Positions 9,034 to 17,840 of a DNA stretch of 64,000 nucleotides are shown one piece after another (the first letter of the stretch is position 1; each line of letters starts with the position of its first letter). A program made the position numbers and the translations under genes. This DNA is from Rhodospirillales bacterium BBD 1991-14 (GTDB taxonomy: Bacteria > Pseudomonadota > Alphaproteobacteria > Kiloniellales > Kiloniellaceae): the NCBI GenBank assembly GCA_001657395.1, contig LYSY01000003.1, positions 716,314 to 780,313 of the forward strand, read 5' to 3'. The notes beneath the pieces are model-generated. The model had not been told where the DNA came from and made no database searches. It saw only the letters and a program-made list of their open reading frames with translations.

Positions 9034-10407
9034 TCAGACCGCCTGGCTGTGGCGCTGGGTGCCGCCGGCCTTGGCGGCGCCGAGATAGGCATCGAAGCAG
9101 GCGGCGATGAGGCGCACGACCCGCCGGCCCTCGGCGCTGACCTCTACGCAGGCGCCCTCGACCCTGGCAAGGCCCTCGGCGGCCAGGGGCCGCAGGCGCG
9201 CCAGATCCTCCGAGAAATCGAAACCCGGCAGACCGTGGAGGGCGGCCTGGCGCTCCAGATCGACGGTGAAATCGCACATCAGCGCCTGGATGATGTCGCG
9301 GCGCAGGCGGTCTTCCGGCGAAAGGGCGACGCCGCGGACCACCGGCAGGCGCCCGGCCCGCAAGGCCTTGGCGTAGGCGACGAGATCCTTTTCGTTCTGG
9401 GCGTAACCCCGCGGCAGGGTGCCGATGGAAGAAGCGCCGAGCCCCAGCAGCACCTCGGCCTGATCGGTCGTGTAGCCCTGGAAGTTGCGGCGCAGTTCGC
9501 CCTCGCCGGCGGCCCGGAACAGCGGGTCGCCCGGCAGGGCGAAGTGGTCGAGGCCGACGGCGCGGTAGCCGCGCAGCAGCAGCACCCGCTCGGCCATATC
9601 CGCCTGAGCCAGCCGCTCTTCAACACCCGGCAGGGCCGCCGTGTCGATCATGCGCTGATGCTTCTTCATCCAGGGCACATGGGCGTAACCGAAGACCGAG
9701 ACCCGGTCGGGCCGGATGTCGGCAGTCAGGGAGGCCGTCTGCTTCACGTCGTTCAGCCCCTGATACGGCAGGCCGTACATGAGATCGACGTTGAGCGCCT
9801 CGATCCCGGCCGCGCGCAGCCGGCGCGCCGCATCCACGGTGGTCTGGAAGGACTGCTCCCGGTTGATGGCCTCCTGGACGTGCGGGTTGAAGTCCTGCAC
9901 GCCGAGGCTTGCCCGGTTGATCCCCGCCGCGGCCAGCGCCGCGGCCTTCTCGGCGGTGAGGTGGCGCGGGTCGATCTCGATGGCCAGTTCCGCCCCCGGC
10001 TGGAAATCGAAGACCTGCTTCAGGTGGTCCATCACCGCCGCGAAGTCTTCAGCCGAGAGGATGGAGGGTGTGCCACCGCCCCAGTGCAGCGCCGTCACCG
10101 GGCGGCGCGGTGTTCCCTTTTGGCCCAGGGCGCTGGCCAGCAGCCCGATCTCCTGCTGCAGCAGATCGACGTAGGCGGCCACGCGCTTGTAGTCGTTGGC
10201 GACCCCCGTATGGCAGCCGCAATACCAGCAGAGCTGATGGCAGAAGGGCACATGGAGATAGAGCGACAGCGGCGCCTCCGGCGGCAGGGCCGCCAGCCAG
10301 CGCCGGTAGGCCGCGCCGTCGACGGCCTCGCTGAAGTGCGGAGCCGTGGGATAGCTGGTGTAGCGCGGGGCCTGGGCCTCGGCCAGGCGGGTCGGAATGC
10401 TGGTCAT
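9034..10407 (-). CDS. hemN: Oxygen-independent coproporphyrinogen III oxidase (radical SAM)
   Basis: The 457-residue enzyme converts coproporphyrinogen III to protoporphyrinogen IX without oxygen, in the cytoplasm. The radical-SAM cluster motif CHQLCWYC (Cys56, Cys60, Cys63), followed by Cys65, is intact, as are HWGGGTPS and the EIDPRHL SAM-binding element. The length and the RYTSYPTAPHF N-terminus are those of genuine HemN rather than the shorter HemW. An FNR-type site lies about 41 bases before the start, fitting low-oxygen induction. Confidence 0.95.
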   Translation of the reverse strand: MTSIPTRLAEAQAPRYTSYPTAPHFSEAVDGAAYRRWLAALPPEAPLSLYLHVPFCHQLCWYCGCHTGVANDYKRVAAYVDLLQQEIGLLASALGQKGTPRRPVTALHWGGGTPSILSAEDFAAVMDHLKQVFDFQPGAELAIEIDPRHLTAEKAAALAAAGINRASLGVQDFNPHVQEAINREQSFQTTVDAARRLRAAGIEALNVDLMYGLPYQGLNDVKQTASLTADIRPDRVSVFGYAHVPWMKKHQRMIDTAALPGVEERLAQADMAERVLLLRGYRAVGLDHFALPGDPLFRAAGEGELRRNFQGYTTDQAEVLLGLGASSIGTLPRGYAQNEKDLVAYAKALRAGRLPVVRGVALSPEDRLRRDIIQALMCDFTVDLERQAALHGLPGFDFSEDLARLRPLAAEGLARVEGACVEVSAEGRRVVRLIAACFDAYLGAAKAGGTQRHSQAV

Positions 10408-10441
10408 TGCGGCACACTAGGGCCCCAGAAGGCCCGCGCCA

Positions 10442-10455
10442 TTGACCTCGATCAA
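10442..10455. promoter_or_regulatory. FNR/FnrL-type box before hemN
   Basis: TTGACCTCGATCAA fits the alphaproteobacterial consensus TTGAY-N4-RTCAA exactly and is centred about 41 bases upstream of the hemN start codon. hemN is a classical Fnr/FixK target, so the assignment is plausible. The regulator is not in the window. Confidence 0.6.
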
Positions 10456-10503
10456 GACCAGCCGGCGAAGGGCAGTTCCGGCCGGGAGCCGAGACGGCGC
10501 CAA

Positions 10504-10622
10504 GCGTCCCATTCGTCGAGGCTACGCTTCGCTCCGCACCTCAGGATGAGGCCGGAATCCCTTGCCTGCTCACCGCCTCATGCTGAGGAGGGCCGGCAGG
10601 CCCGTCTCGAAACATGGGACGC
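10504..10622. repeat. Imperfect palindromic intergenic element
   Basis: The left arm starts with GCGTCCCAT at 10504 and contains TCGAG and CCTCAGGATGAGGC. The right arm (to 10622) is its reverse complement with several mismatches: GCCTCATGCTGAGG, CTCGA, ATGGGACGC. The whole can fold into one long imperfect hairpin. CTCAGGATGAGG-type palindromes of this kind are widely dispersed in alphaproteobacterial genomes. Here it lies downstream of the GMC oxidoreductase gene and upstream of hemN. Confidence 0.65.
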
Positions 10623-10648
10623 CGGAGGTTCCAGGATCCCCGCTACGA

Positions 10649-12292
10649 TCAGGCCGCCGAGGCGGTGGCGGCCCGCCGGTCCTCGCGGACCATGTCGGCG
10701 GCCTTCTCGGCGATCATAATGGTGGGGGAGTTGGTGTTGCCCGAGGTGATCGTCGGCATGACCGAGGCGTCTGCGATCCTGAGGCCCTGGAGGCCCCGGA
10801 CCCTCAGCCTGGCATCGACGACGGCCCGGTCGTCACCGCCCATCCGGCAGGTCCCGACGGGGTGGAAGATGGTGGTGCCGATGTCCCCGGCGGCGCGCGC
10901 CAGGTCCTCGTCGCCCTCGATCTCCGGCCCGGGCATGTATTCGCGCGGGCGAAAACGCTCCAGTGCCGGGGCCGCACAGATGCGCCGGGTCAGGCGGATG
11001 GCCGCCGCCGCTACGGCGCGGTCGCCCGGTGCGGTCAGGTAGTTCGGCTTAATGACCGGCGCCGCGCGGTAGTCATCGCTGCGGATGTGGATGCTGCCGC
11101 GGCTTTCGGGGCGCAGGTTGCAGACCGAGGCGGTGAAGGCCGGAAAGTCGTGCAGCGGCTCGCCGAACTTGTCGAGGCTGAGCGGCTGGACGTGGTACTG
11201 CAGATCCGGCGTCTCCCGCGCCGCATCGGACCTGACGAAAGCCCCCAACTGACTGGGCGCCATGGCGAGCGGCCCGCGGCGGAACAGCATGTATTCGACG
11301 CCCATCAGCGCCTTGCCGAAGAGGCTGCCGGCGCGCTGGTTCAGGGTGACGGTGTTCTCGACCTGGAAGATCATGCGCATCTGCAAATGGTCCTGCAGGT
11401 TCTCGCCGACATCCGGCATGTCGTGGGCAACCGCGATACCCTGGGCCTGCAGCAGCGCGCCCTGGCCGATGCCCGAAAGCTCCAGGAGCTGCGGCGAGCC
11501 GACGGCGCCGGCGGCCAGGATCACCTCACCGCGGGCGGTGGCGCGCCGCGGCTGCCCGGCCTGGTCGAAGTCGATGCCGGTGACCTGACGGCCCTCCAGC
11601 ACCAGCCGCTCGGCCTGGGCGTGGGTCAGGATCGTGAGATTCGGACGGCCGGCGACCGGATGCAGAAAGGCCTTGGCGGTGTTCCAGCGCACGCCCTTCT
11701 TCTGGTTGACCTGGAAGTAGCCGCAGCCCTCGTTGTCCCCGCGGTTGAAGTCCTCGGTCGGTGGGATGCCGGACTGCGCCGCCGCCGCGCGAAAGGCGTC
11801 CAGGATCTCCCAGGAGAGGCGTTGCTCCTCCACCCGCCATTCCCCTTCGCCGCCATGGTGGTCGTCGCCGCCCTGAAAGTGATCCTCGGAGCGCTTGAAG
11901 TAGGGCAGCACCTCGTCCCAGGACCAGCCGACATTGCCGGCCTGGCGCCAGGTGTCGTAGTCGCGCGCCTGGCCGCGCATGTAGATCATGCCGTTGATCG
12001 ACGAGCATCCACCCAGCACGCGCCCGCGCGGATAGGCCAGCGCGCGCCCGTTCAGCCCCGCCTCCGCCTCGGTCTTGAAACACCAGTCCGTGCGCGGCGT
12101 GTTCATGGTGTAGAGATAGCCGACGGGAATGTGGATCCAGTGCCAGGAGTCCTTGCCGCCGGCCTCCAGCAGCAGCACCGAGACGTCGGGATCGGCCGAG
12201 AGCCGGTTGGCCAGGCAGCAGCCGGCCGAACCCGCCCCGACGATCACATAGTCAAAGGTTCCGGCGTCCTGCCGCCCCGTCTCCACCGCCAT
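10649..12292 (-). CDS. GMC family FAD oxidoreductase (choline/alcohol dehydrogenase type)
   Basis: The 547-residue flavoprotein has an N-terminal FAD-binding GAGSAG at 19-24, the GMC signature PRGRVLGGCSSINGMIYMRG, and a C-terminal FHPVGTCRMG block with the catalytic His, then NTNSPTIMIAEKAADM. It oxidises an alcohol to an aldehyde or ketone. BetA-like choline dehydrogenase is the best-known relative, but no betaine aldehyde dehydrogenase or BetI is nearby, so the substrate is open (for example a polyethylene glycol or aliphatic alcohol). It ends next to the palindromic element. Confidence 0.88.
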   Translation of the reverse strand: MAVETGRQDAGTFDYVIVGAGSAGCCLANRLSADPDVSVLLLEAGGKDSWHWIHIPVGYLYTMNTPRTDWCFKTEAEAGLNGRALAYPRGRVLGGCSSINGMIYMRGQARDYDTWRQAGNVGWSWDEVLPYFKRSEDHFQGGDDHHGGEGEWRVEEQRLSWEILDAFRAAAAQSGIPPTEDFNRGDNEGCGYFQVNQKKGVRWNTAKAFLHPVAGRPNLTILTHAQAERLVLEGRQVTGIDFDQAGQPRRATARGEVILAAGAVGSPQLLELSGIGQGALLQAQGIAVAHDMPDVGENLQDHLQMRMIFQVENTVTLNQRAGSLFGKALMGVEYMLFRRGPLAMAPSQLGAFVRSDAARETPDLQYHVQPLSLDKFGEPLHDFPAFTASVCNLRPESRGSIHIRSDDYRAAPVIKPNYLTAPGDRAVAAAAIRLTRRICAAPALERFRPREYMPGPEIEGDEDLARAAGDIGTTIFHPVGTCRMGGDDRAVVDARLRVRGLQGLRIADASVMPTITSGNTNSPTIMIAEKAADMVREDRRAATASAA

Positions 12293-12363
12293 AAGCCAGC
12301 CCTGCCCCTGTGAAGTCTCTTAACTGTTGCGGCGGGACTATAGCACCGCGGAACGGGCCCCCG

Positions 12364-13902
12364 TCAGCCCCCCTCGCCTGCGGTTTCCCGGCGGCGGGCC
12401 AGGGCGGCGGTGATCTTGGGGCCGATCATCGGCACGAAGAGCACCAGGGCGGCGATGATAAGGATGGAGAGGGTCAGGCCGCGCTCCCAGAGGAAGGACC
12501 AGCTGTCGTTGTAGATGGACAGCGCCCGGCGCAGGTTCTCCTCCATCATCCCGCCCAGAATGAAGCCCAGCAGCATCGGTGCCATGGGAAAGTCGAGCAG
12601 CCGCAGCGCCACCGCCACCACGGCGAAGAGCACCATCAGGTGGATGTCGAAGGTGTTGAAGGAGACGAAGTAGACGCCGATGAGCGAGAAGAACACGATC
12701 ATCGGCAGCAGCACCGTCGAGGGCACGGCCAGGACCCGGGCGATGTAGGGAATCAGCGGCAGGTTCAGCACCAGCAGGATCACGTTGCCGATGTACATCG
12801 AGATGATGACCGACCAGAAGACCTCCGGATTGCGCTCGAAGAGCTGCGGGCCCGGCTGAATGCCGTAGGAGATCAGCGCCCCCAGCATAATGGCCGTGGT
12901 GCCGGAGCCCGGGATGCCGAGGGTCAGCAGCGGCACGAAGGAGCCGGAGCAGGCCGCGTTGTTCGCCGTCTCCGGCGCCGAAAGCCCGCGCACGGAGCCC
13001 TTGCCGAAGAGCGCGCCCTTCTTGGGCCCGGCGAGGCGCTGCTCGATGCCGTAGGCGAGGAAGGAGGCAATGGTGGCACCGGCCCCCGGCAGCACGCCGA
13101 CGAAAAAGCCGAGCACGGAGGAACGGCCGATCACCGGCGCCATTTCCTTGATCTCGGATTTCTCCACCTTCATGGAGCCGAGGTTCTTCTGGGCCTCCAT
13201 CTCCCGCAGGCGGTCGGCGTCCGACTTGGGCCGGATGATGCCCATCAGAGCCTCGGAGAGGGCGAAGGTCGCCATCGCCAGGAGCAGGAAGGAGATGCCG
13301 TCGGTCAGATCGATCATACCGAAGGTAAAGCGCGGCAGACCCAAGGCCGGATCGCTGCCCACCGTCGCCAGCATCAGGCCGACCACGGTCATCAGGAGGG
13401 CTTTGATGACGTTGCCCTTGCCGGCAAAGGCAGCGACTGCCGTCAGCCCGAGCACCATCAGGGCGAAGTAATCGGTCGACTGAAAGGCGCGTGACACCAC
13501 CGCCAGCGACGGGGCGGCGATGAGCAGCAGGACGGCGGCGATGGTGCCGCCGGAGAAGGAGGAATAGGCGGCGATGGCCAGCGCCTTGCCGGCCATGCCC
13601 TGGCGCGCCAGGGGATAGCCGTCGAAGGCCGTGGCGACCGTGCCGGCGACGCCCGGCGCGTTGATCAGGATCGAGGAGGTCGAGCCGCCGAAGATGGCGC
13701 CGTAGTAGACCCCGGCCATCAGGATCAGCCCGGTGGCAGGATCGAAGCCGTAGGTGATGGGGATCATCAGCGCGATGGCCGAGATCGGCCCCAGCCCCGG
13801 CAGCATGCCGATGAAGGTGCCGACGAAGCAGCCGACCGCCACCATCAGCAGGTTGATGGGCGAAGCGGCGGTGGTCAGGCCGGACCAGATGCCTTCGAGC
13901 AT
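12364..13902 (-). CDS. tctA: Tripartite tricarboxylate transporter, large permease TctA
   Basis: The 512-residue inner-membrane protein has about 12 hydrophobic segments and the TctA signatures GTFIGMLPGLGPISAIALM and GVYYGAIFGGSTSSILINAP near the N-terminus, with a second GVLPGAGATIASFLAYG repeat half in the middle. It forms the secondary-transport channel of a TctABC system that takes up carboxylates delivered by TctC. It is four bases after tctB in the same operon. Confidence 0.95.
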   Translation of the reverse strand: MLEGIWSGLTTAASPINLLMVAVGCFVGTFIGMLPGLGPISAIALMIPITYGFDPATGLILMAGVYYGAIFGGSTSSILINAPGVAGTVATAFDGYPLARQGMAGKALAIAAYSSFSGGTIAAVLLLIAAPSLAVVSRAFQSTDYFALMVLGLTAVAAFAGKGNVIKALLMTVVGLMLATVGSDPALGLPRFTFGMIDLTDGISFLLLAMATFALSEALMGIIRPKSDADRLREMEAQKNLGSMKVEKSEIKEMAPVIGRSSVLGFFVGVLPGAGATIASFLAYGIEQRLAGPKKGALFGKGSVRGLSAPETANNAACSGSFVPLLTLGIPGSGTTAIMLGALISYGIQPGPQLFERNPEVFWSVIISMYIGNVILLVLNLPLIPYIARVLAVPSTVLLPMIVFFSLIGVYFVSFNTFDIHLMVLFAVVAVALRLLDFPMAPMLLGFILGGMMEENLRRALSIYNDSWSFLWERGLTLSILIIAALVLFVPMIGPKITAALARRRETAGEGG

Positions 13903-13906
13903 GGCC

Positions 13907-14362
13907 TTACTCCCCCAGGAACTCGGGCCAGGGCTCGATGAAGACCCCCAGCACCTGGGTCATCAGGGCCCAGAACAGAATGACCAGCGGCACCGAGGCC
14001 ACCAGGATGACCCAGAGCCGGCGCTCGCCCAGCACCACGATGCTGCCGATCAGAAAGAGGCTCGCGGAAATGAGAAAACCGACCGGCCGGACGGTGAAGC
14101 CATAGGCGATCATCAGCAGGCAGATCAGCGCGGCGCGGCGCCACTGAAACCCCGTGAGGACCAGCTTCTCGTTGCTGGACGGGCGCAGCAGCGCCAGCAG
14201 CGAAAGGCCGACGCCGAGGGCGGCCAGGATCTCGGGAATCGTGCGCCCTGTCATGGCGGACGAGGCCTGAAACGCCAGAATCTTGATGTCGTCGATTTGC
14301 AGCCAGTAGAAGAGGCTGAAGACGAGCATCAGCAGAGCGCCGATGCGGTCGCGGGTCAACAT
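13907..14362 (-). CDS. tctB: Tripartite tricarboxylate transporter, small permease TctB
   Basis: This 151-residue protein has four hydrophobic segments (about 8-24, 42-60, 75-105, 115-140) and the TctB family layout. It is the small membrane subunit that associates with TctA. It lies between tctC and tctA, as is usual, with a strong intercistronic hairpin between it and tctC. Confidence 0.88.
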   Translation of the reverse strand: MLTRDRIGALLMLVFSLFYWLQIDDIKILAFQASSAMTGRTIPEILAALGVGLSLLALLRPSSNEKLVLTGFQWRRAALICLLMIAYGFTVRPVGFLISASLFLIGSIVVLGERRLWVILVASVPLVILFWALMTQVLGVFIEPWPEFLGE

Positions 14363-14434
14363 GTCCAGATCCCCCTAAACCGGCTCATGCGCCGGAGAAC
14401 GGTGCCGGGCAGCCCCGGCCTGCGGCAAGGACGA

Positions 14435-14465
14435 AAGGGGGAGCCGGGGTCGGGGGCTCCCCCTT
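14435..14465 (-). promoter_or_regulatory. Intercistronic hairpin between tctC and tctB
   Basis: An 11-bp perfect inverted repeat (AAGGGGGAGCC at 14435-14445, GGCTCCCCCTT at 14455-14465) closes a nine-base loop. No T-run follows on the minus strand. It is well placed to stabilise the tctC message or partly terminate before tctBA, giving more binding protein than permease. Confidence 0.6.
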
Positions 14466-14496
14466 CTCGGATACTTCCGGAACGCCCCTCGGGCGC

Positions 14497-15486
14497 TTAC
14501 AGGAAGCCCAGTTCCTTCATCAGATCGCCGATCTGCTTTTCCTGGGTTTCCAGGAAGCCGACGAACTCTGCATCGGGATTGTAGATGTTGACCCAGCCGT
14601 TGCGGGCACGGACGGTCTCCCACTCCGGCGTGTCGTACATCTTCTTCAGCGCATCGACGTAAGCCGCCTTCTTTTCCTCCGAGAGTCCGGGGGCGGCGAA
14701 GAAGCCGCGCCAGTTCACGAACTGGGTACCCTTGGAGCCGGCTTCGTCGCAGGTCGGTACGTCGGGAGCCGCATCCAGGCGGTCCATCGCGGTCACGCAG
14801 AGGATGCGCACCTCGCCCTGCTTGGCCAGTTCGATGGCCTCGCCGAAGCCGGTGGACAGCGCCTTAATCTCGCCGGAGAGCAGGCCCGCCATGGCCTTGC
14901 CGCCGGCATCGTAGGGAATGTACTTGACCGCGGTCGGCTCGGCGCCGGTGCCCTTCATGACCAGGGCGGCGACCAGGTGGTCCATGCCGCCGGCCACCGA
15001 ACCGCCGCCGATAGCGACGTTCGTGGGATCGGCATTATAGGCCGCAACGAGGCCGGAGAAGTCCTGGATCGAAGAGTCCTTGTTCACCACCATCGCCGCG
15101 TAGTCGCCGATTGTGGAGGCGATGGGCGTCAGATCGCGGAAGGACTGCGGGAACACGCCCTGAAGCGAGCGGATGACGATCGGCGTGGAATTCACCATCA
15201 GGGTGCCTTCCTGCTTTTCCGCCGTCTCGATCAGGTGGGCGATGGCCTTGCCGCCACCGCCGCCGGACATGTTCTCATAAGATGCCGAGCCGACCAGCCC
15301 GGCCTTGGTCAGGGCCTCGCCGGTACCACGCGCGGTGCCGTCCCAGCCGCCGCCGGCGCCGCCGGGGATCAGAAAGTGCAGCTTGTCGATTTCTTGTGCC
15401 TGGGCCGAAGCCAGCCCAAGAGATGCGGCCAGAGCAGCACCGGCCGCCGCCGCAAAGGCGCGGCGGGTCATGGGAAACTTTCGCAT
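14497..15486 (-). CDS. tctC: Tripartite tricarboxylate transporter substrate-binding protein TctC
   Basis: The 329-residue periplasmic protein has a signal peptide with a twin-Arg-like start (MRKFPMTRRAFAAAAGAALA, cleavage near AQA-QE). The mature part resembles the Bug/TctC family (KLHFLIPGGAGGGWDG). The start at 15486 is fixed by GGGAGGAAAG just before it; the open frame continues much further upstream without family similarity. It captures a carboxylate and hands it to TctAB. It is transcribed divergently from the two-component genes starting at 15667, which probably control it. Confidence 0.93.
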   Translation of the reverse strand: MRKFPMTRRAFAAAAGAALAASLGLASAQAQEIDKLHFLIPGGAGGGWDGTARGTGEALTKAGLVGSASYENMSGGGGGKAIAHLIETAEKQEGTLMVNSTPIVIRSLQGVFPQSFRDLTPIASTIGDYAAMVVNKDSSIQDFSGLVAAYNADPTNVAIGGGSVAGGMDHLVAALVMKGTGAEPTAVKYIPYDAGGKAMAGLLSGEIKALSTGFGEAIELAKQGEVRILCVTAMDRLDAAPDVPTCDEAGSKGTQFVNWRGFFAAPGLSEEKKAAYVDALKKMYDTPEWETVRARNGWVNIYNPDAEFVGFLETQEKQIGDLMKELGFL

Positions 15487-15666
15487 TCTTTCCTCCCAAT
15501 GCATTATTGACGGGTTGATTGCCCGCCTTACCCAAAGAGGACCATAGCGCGGGAACCTGACGCCAACCTGTCGCGATCCTGCCAGGCAAATACGCCTAAT
15601 CGGCCAGGAGATCGGCCAAGGCATAGACCTGGGGCGCGGCGGCAAAAAGAACGAAGGAGCCCGCTT

Positions 15667-16380
15667 TTGAGGCTGCTCTTGGTGGAGGATAACGAGGACC
15701 TGGGCGACGCCCTGGACCGCCATTTCCGCGGCGGCCGCCATGCGGTCGACTGGGCCCGCAGCGCCCCGGAGGCCGAAGACTACCTGCGCGCCGAGGCCGG
15801 CGGCTACGACCTGGTGATCCTGGACATCATGCTGCCCGGCGGCGACGGCCGCGAGATCCTGCAGCAGATCCGCGCCCGTGAGGATGACCTGCCGGTGCTG
15901 ATCCTGACCGCACGATCCCAGGTCACCGACCGGGTTCATCTGCTCGATCTCGGGGCCGACGACTACATGACCAAGCCCTTCGATGTGGCCGAACTGGACG
16001 CGCGCTGCCGCGCCGTGGTCCGCCGCCGCCACGGGCAGTCTCAGAGCCTGGTTCAGGTCGGCGCCCTGGAACTGGACGCCGCCGCCTCGCGGGTGACCGC
16101 CGGCGGTCAGCCGCTGGACCTGCGCAGCCGCGAACTGCGTCTGCTGGAGGTGCTGATCGCCCAGCCCGGCCAGGTCTTCAGCAAGAGCCAGCTGATGGAC
16201 AAGCTCTTCGGTCTGGCCGACGACGCCAGCGAGAACGCGATCGAGGTCTACATCGGGCGCCTGCGCAAAAAGATCCAGGACAGCGGCGTGGTCATCGAGA
16301 CGGTGCGCGGCCTCGGCTACCGCCTGCGCGAGTCCGCGCAAGGAGAGGCCCGCGAGACGACGCAGAGGCCGCAGCCGTGA
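15667..16380 (+). CDS. OmpR-family response regulator, TctD-like
   Basis: The 237-residue protein has a receiver domain with acidic pocket near Asp8, phosphoacceptor Asp53 (LDIMLPGGDG) and Lys103 (TKPF), and a C-terminal winged helix (IEVYIGRLRKKIQ). The start is TTG at 15667, with AAGGAG at 15654-15659. It overlaps the sensor kinase by GTGA. The divergent position to tctCBA argues that it activates tricarboxylate uptake, as TctD does in enterobacteria. Confidence 0.9.
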   Translation: MRLLLVEDNEDLGDALDRHFRGGRHAVDWARSAPEAEDYLRAEAGGYDLVILDIMLPGGDGREILQQIRAREDDLPVLILTARSQVTDRVHLLDLGADDYMTKPFDVAELDARCRAVVRRRHGQSQSLVQVGALELDAAASRVTAGGQPLDLRSRELRLLEVLIAQPGQVFSKSQLMDKLFGLADDASENAIEVYIGRLRKKIQDSGVVIETVRGLGYRLRESAQGEARETTQRPQP

Positions 16381-17840
16381 CCTCGATCGGCTCGCCTTCC
16401 CCATCAAAGCCGGTCTCATCAAAGCTGGCCGGAGCAGGCGCCACCTGGTCGCTGCGCCGCCGCCTGCTGGGCCAGCTGCTGCTGGTGTTCTCAGGCCTGG
16501 CTGTCCTGCTTTACCTCTCAGTCCAGGCGGTCGCAGGGCGGGCGGCGGACGCGACACAGGACAACATCCTGGGCGCCTCGGCCATTGCCATCGCCGAGCA
16601 GGTGCGTGTTGCCGAGGGAGAGATCATCGTCGACCTGCCCTACGCGGCGCTGGAGATGCTGGGCCTGGCGGGCGAAGACCGGGTCTTCTACCGCATCGCC
16701 GACGGCCGCGGGCAGGTCATCACCGGTTATGACGACCTTCCCGGCGGCACAGCGCTGCCGCTCAGCGAAGAGGCTCCGGTCTTCTTCACGCAGCAGTATC
16801 GCGGCGATACGGTACGGACTGCGACGGCGCGCCGTTCGATCCTCACCGGCAGCGGGCGCGAGACCGTGCTGATCACCGTCGCCCAGACCCGCGAAGCCCA
16901 CGGCGCGCTGACCACCAGCATCGCGCTCTCGGCCGCGGCGGTGGGCGGCGGCTTCCTGGCCCTGGCGGGCCTGCTGGCCTGGATCGCCATCGCCCGGGCC
17001 CTGAAACCGGTGCAGGAGATCGAGCGCGCCATCGCCGCCCGGGCCTCCGACGACTTCTCGCCGCTCGAAACCGCCGCCCCGCGCGAGATCCTGCCGCTGG
17101 TCGATGCCATCAACGCCTTCGTCGAGCGCCTGCGCCTGACCCTTGATACAAGCCAGCAGTTCATCGCCGAGGCGGCGCACCGCATCCGCACGCCTCTGGC
17201 CGCCCTGAAGGCCCAGGCCGAGGTCAGCCTGAAGGCGGGCGCGGGGGCGGCCAGCGACGAAAGCCTGCGCCGCATGGTCCGCGCCGCCGACGAGACCTCG
17301 CAGTTGACCACCCAGTTGCTGACCCAGGCCATGGTGGCCTACCGGGCCGAGCGGGTGCAGCGCCAGAACCTGTCCCTGGCGGCGCTGGCCCGCACCGCCG
17401 CCCGCGACCTGGAGGTGGCCGCCGAGATGCGCGGCATCGATTTCCGCATGGACCTTGACGACGGCGCCCGGATCGAAGGCGACGAGATCGCCCTGCTGGA
17501 AGCGATCCGCAACCTCCTGGACAACGCCATCAAGTACGGGCCACCGGACGACTTCGTGGAAGTCACCGTCGTGGCCGGCCCGGCGCCGGAGATCTGCATT
17601 GCCGACCATGGGCCCGGCGTGCCGCGCAGGGACCGCGACCTGGTCTTCGAGCGCTTCCGCCGCGGCAGCGTCGGGGCGGAGACCCTGGGCTCCGGGCTCG
17701 GACTTTCCATCGTGCGCCAGGTGATGCGCGCGCACCGCGGCCGGGTGCGGCTGGAGGAGAACGCCCCGCAGGGCCTGAAAGCGCGCCTGGTCTTCCCGCC
17801 GGCCCGATCCCGCAACCCTTCCACAGAAGGCAGGCTTTGA
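16377..17840 (+). CDS. Sensor histidine kinase, TctE-like
   Basis: The 487-residue inner-membrane kinase has membrane segments near residues 32-54 and 180-207 bounding a periplasmic domain of about 125 residues, a HAMP region, the H-box AAHRIRTPLAAL with His268, and an HATPase domain (NLLDNAIKYG, DHGPGVP, GSGLGLSIV). It starts with GTG overlapping the regulator's stop. It very likely senses a carboxylate, perhaps through the binding protein encoded next. Confidence 0.9.
   Translation: MTSIGSPSPSKPVSSKLAGAGATWSLRRRLLGQLLLVFSGLAVLLYLSVQAVAGRAADATQDNILGASAIAIAEQVRVAEGEIIVDLPYAALEMLGLAGEDRVFYRIADGRGQVITGYDDLPGGTALPLSEEAPVFFTQQYRGDTVRTATARRSILTGSGRETVLITVAQTREAHGALTTSIALSAAAVGGGFLALAGLLAWIAIARALKPVQEIERAIAARASDDFSPLETAAPREILPLVDAINAFVERLRLTLDTSQQFIAEAAHRIRTPLAALKAQAEVSLKAGAGAASDESLRRMVRAADETSQLTTQLLTQAMVAYRAERVQRQNLSLAALARTAARDLEVAAEMRGIDFRMDLDDGARIEGDEIALLEAIRNLLDNAIKYGPPDDFVEVTVVAGPAPEICIADHGPGVPRRDRDLVFERFRRGSVGAETLGSGLGLSIVRQVMRAHRGRVRLEENAPQGLKARLVFPPARSRNPSTEGRL

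Noticed and set aside
8875..10719. Open plus-strand frame of 614 codons over hemN
   Set aside because: It is antisense to a complete hemN with all catalytic motifs; its product is an Arg/Gly/Ala-rich GC shadow without domains.
10562..12313. Open plus-strand frame of 583 codons over the GMC oxidoreductase
   Set aside because: It mirrors a complete enzyme on the minus strand and has no recognisable domain.
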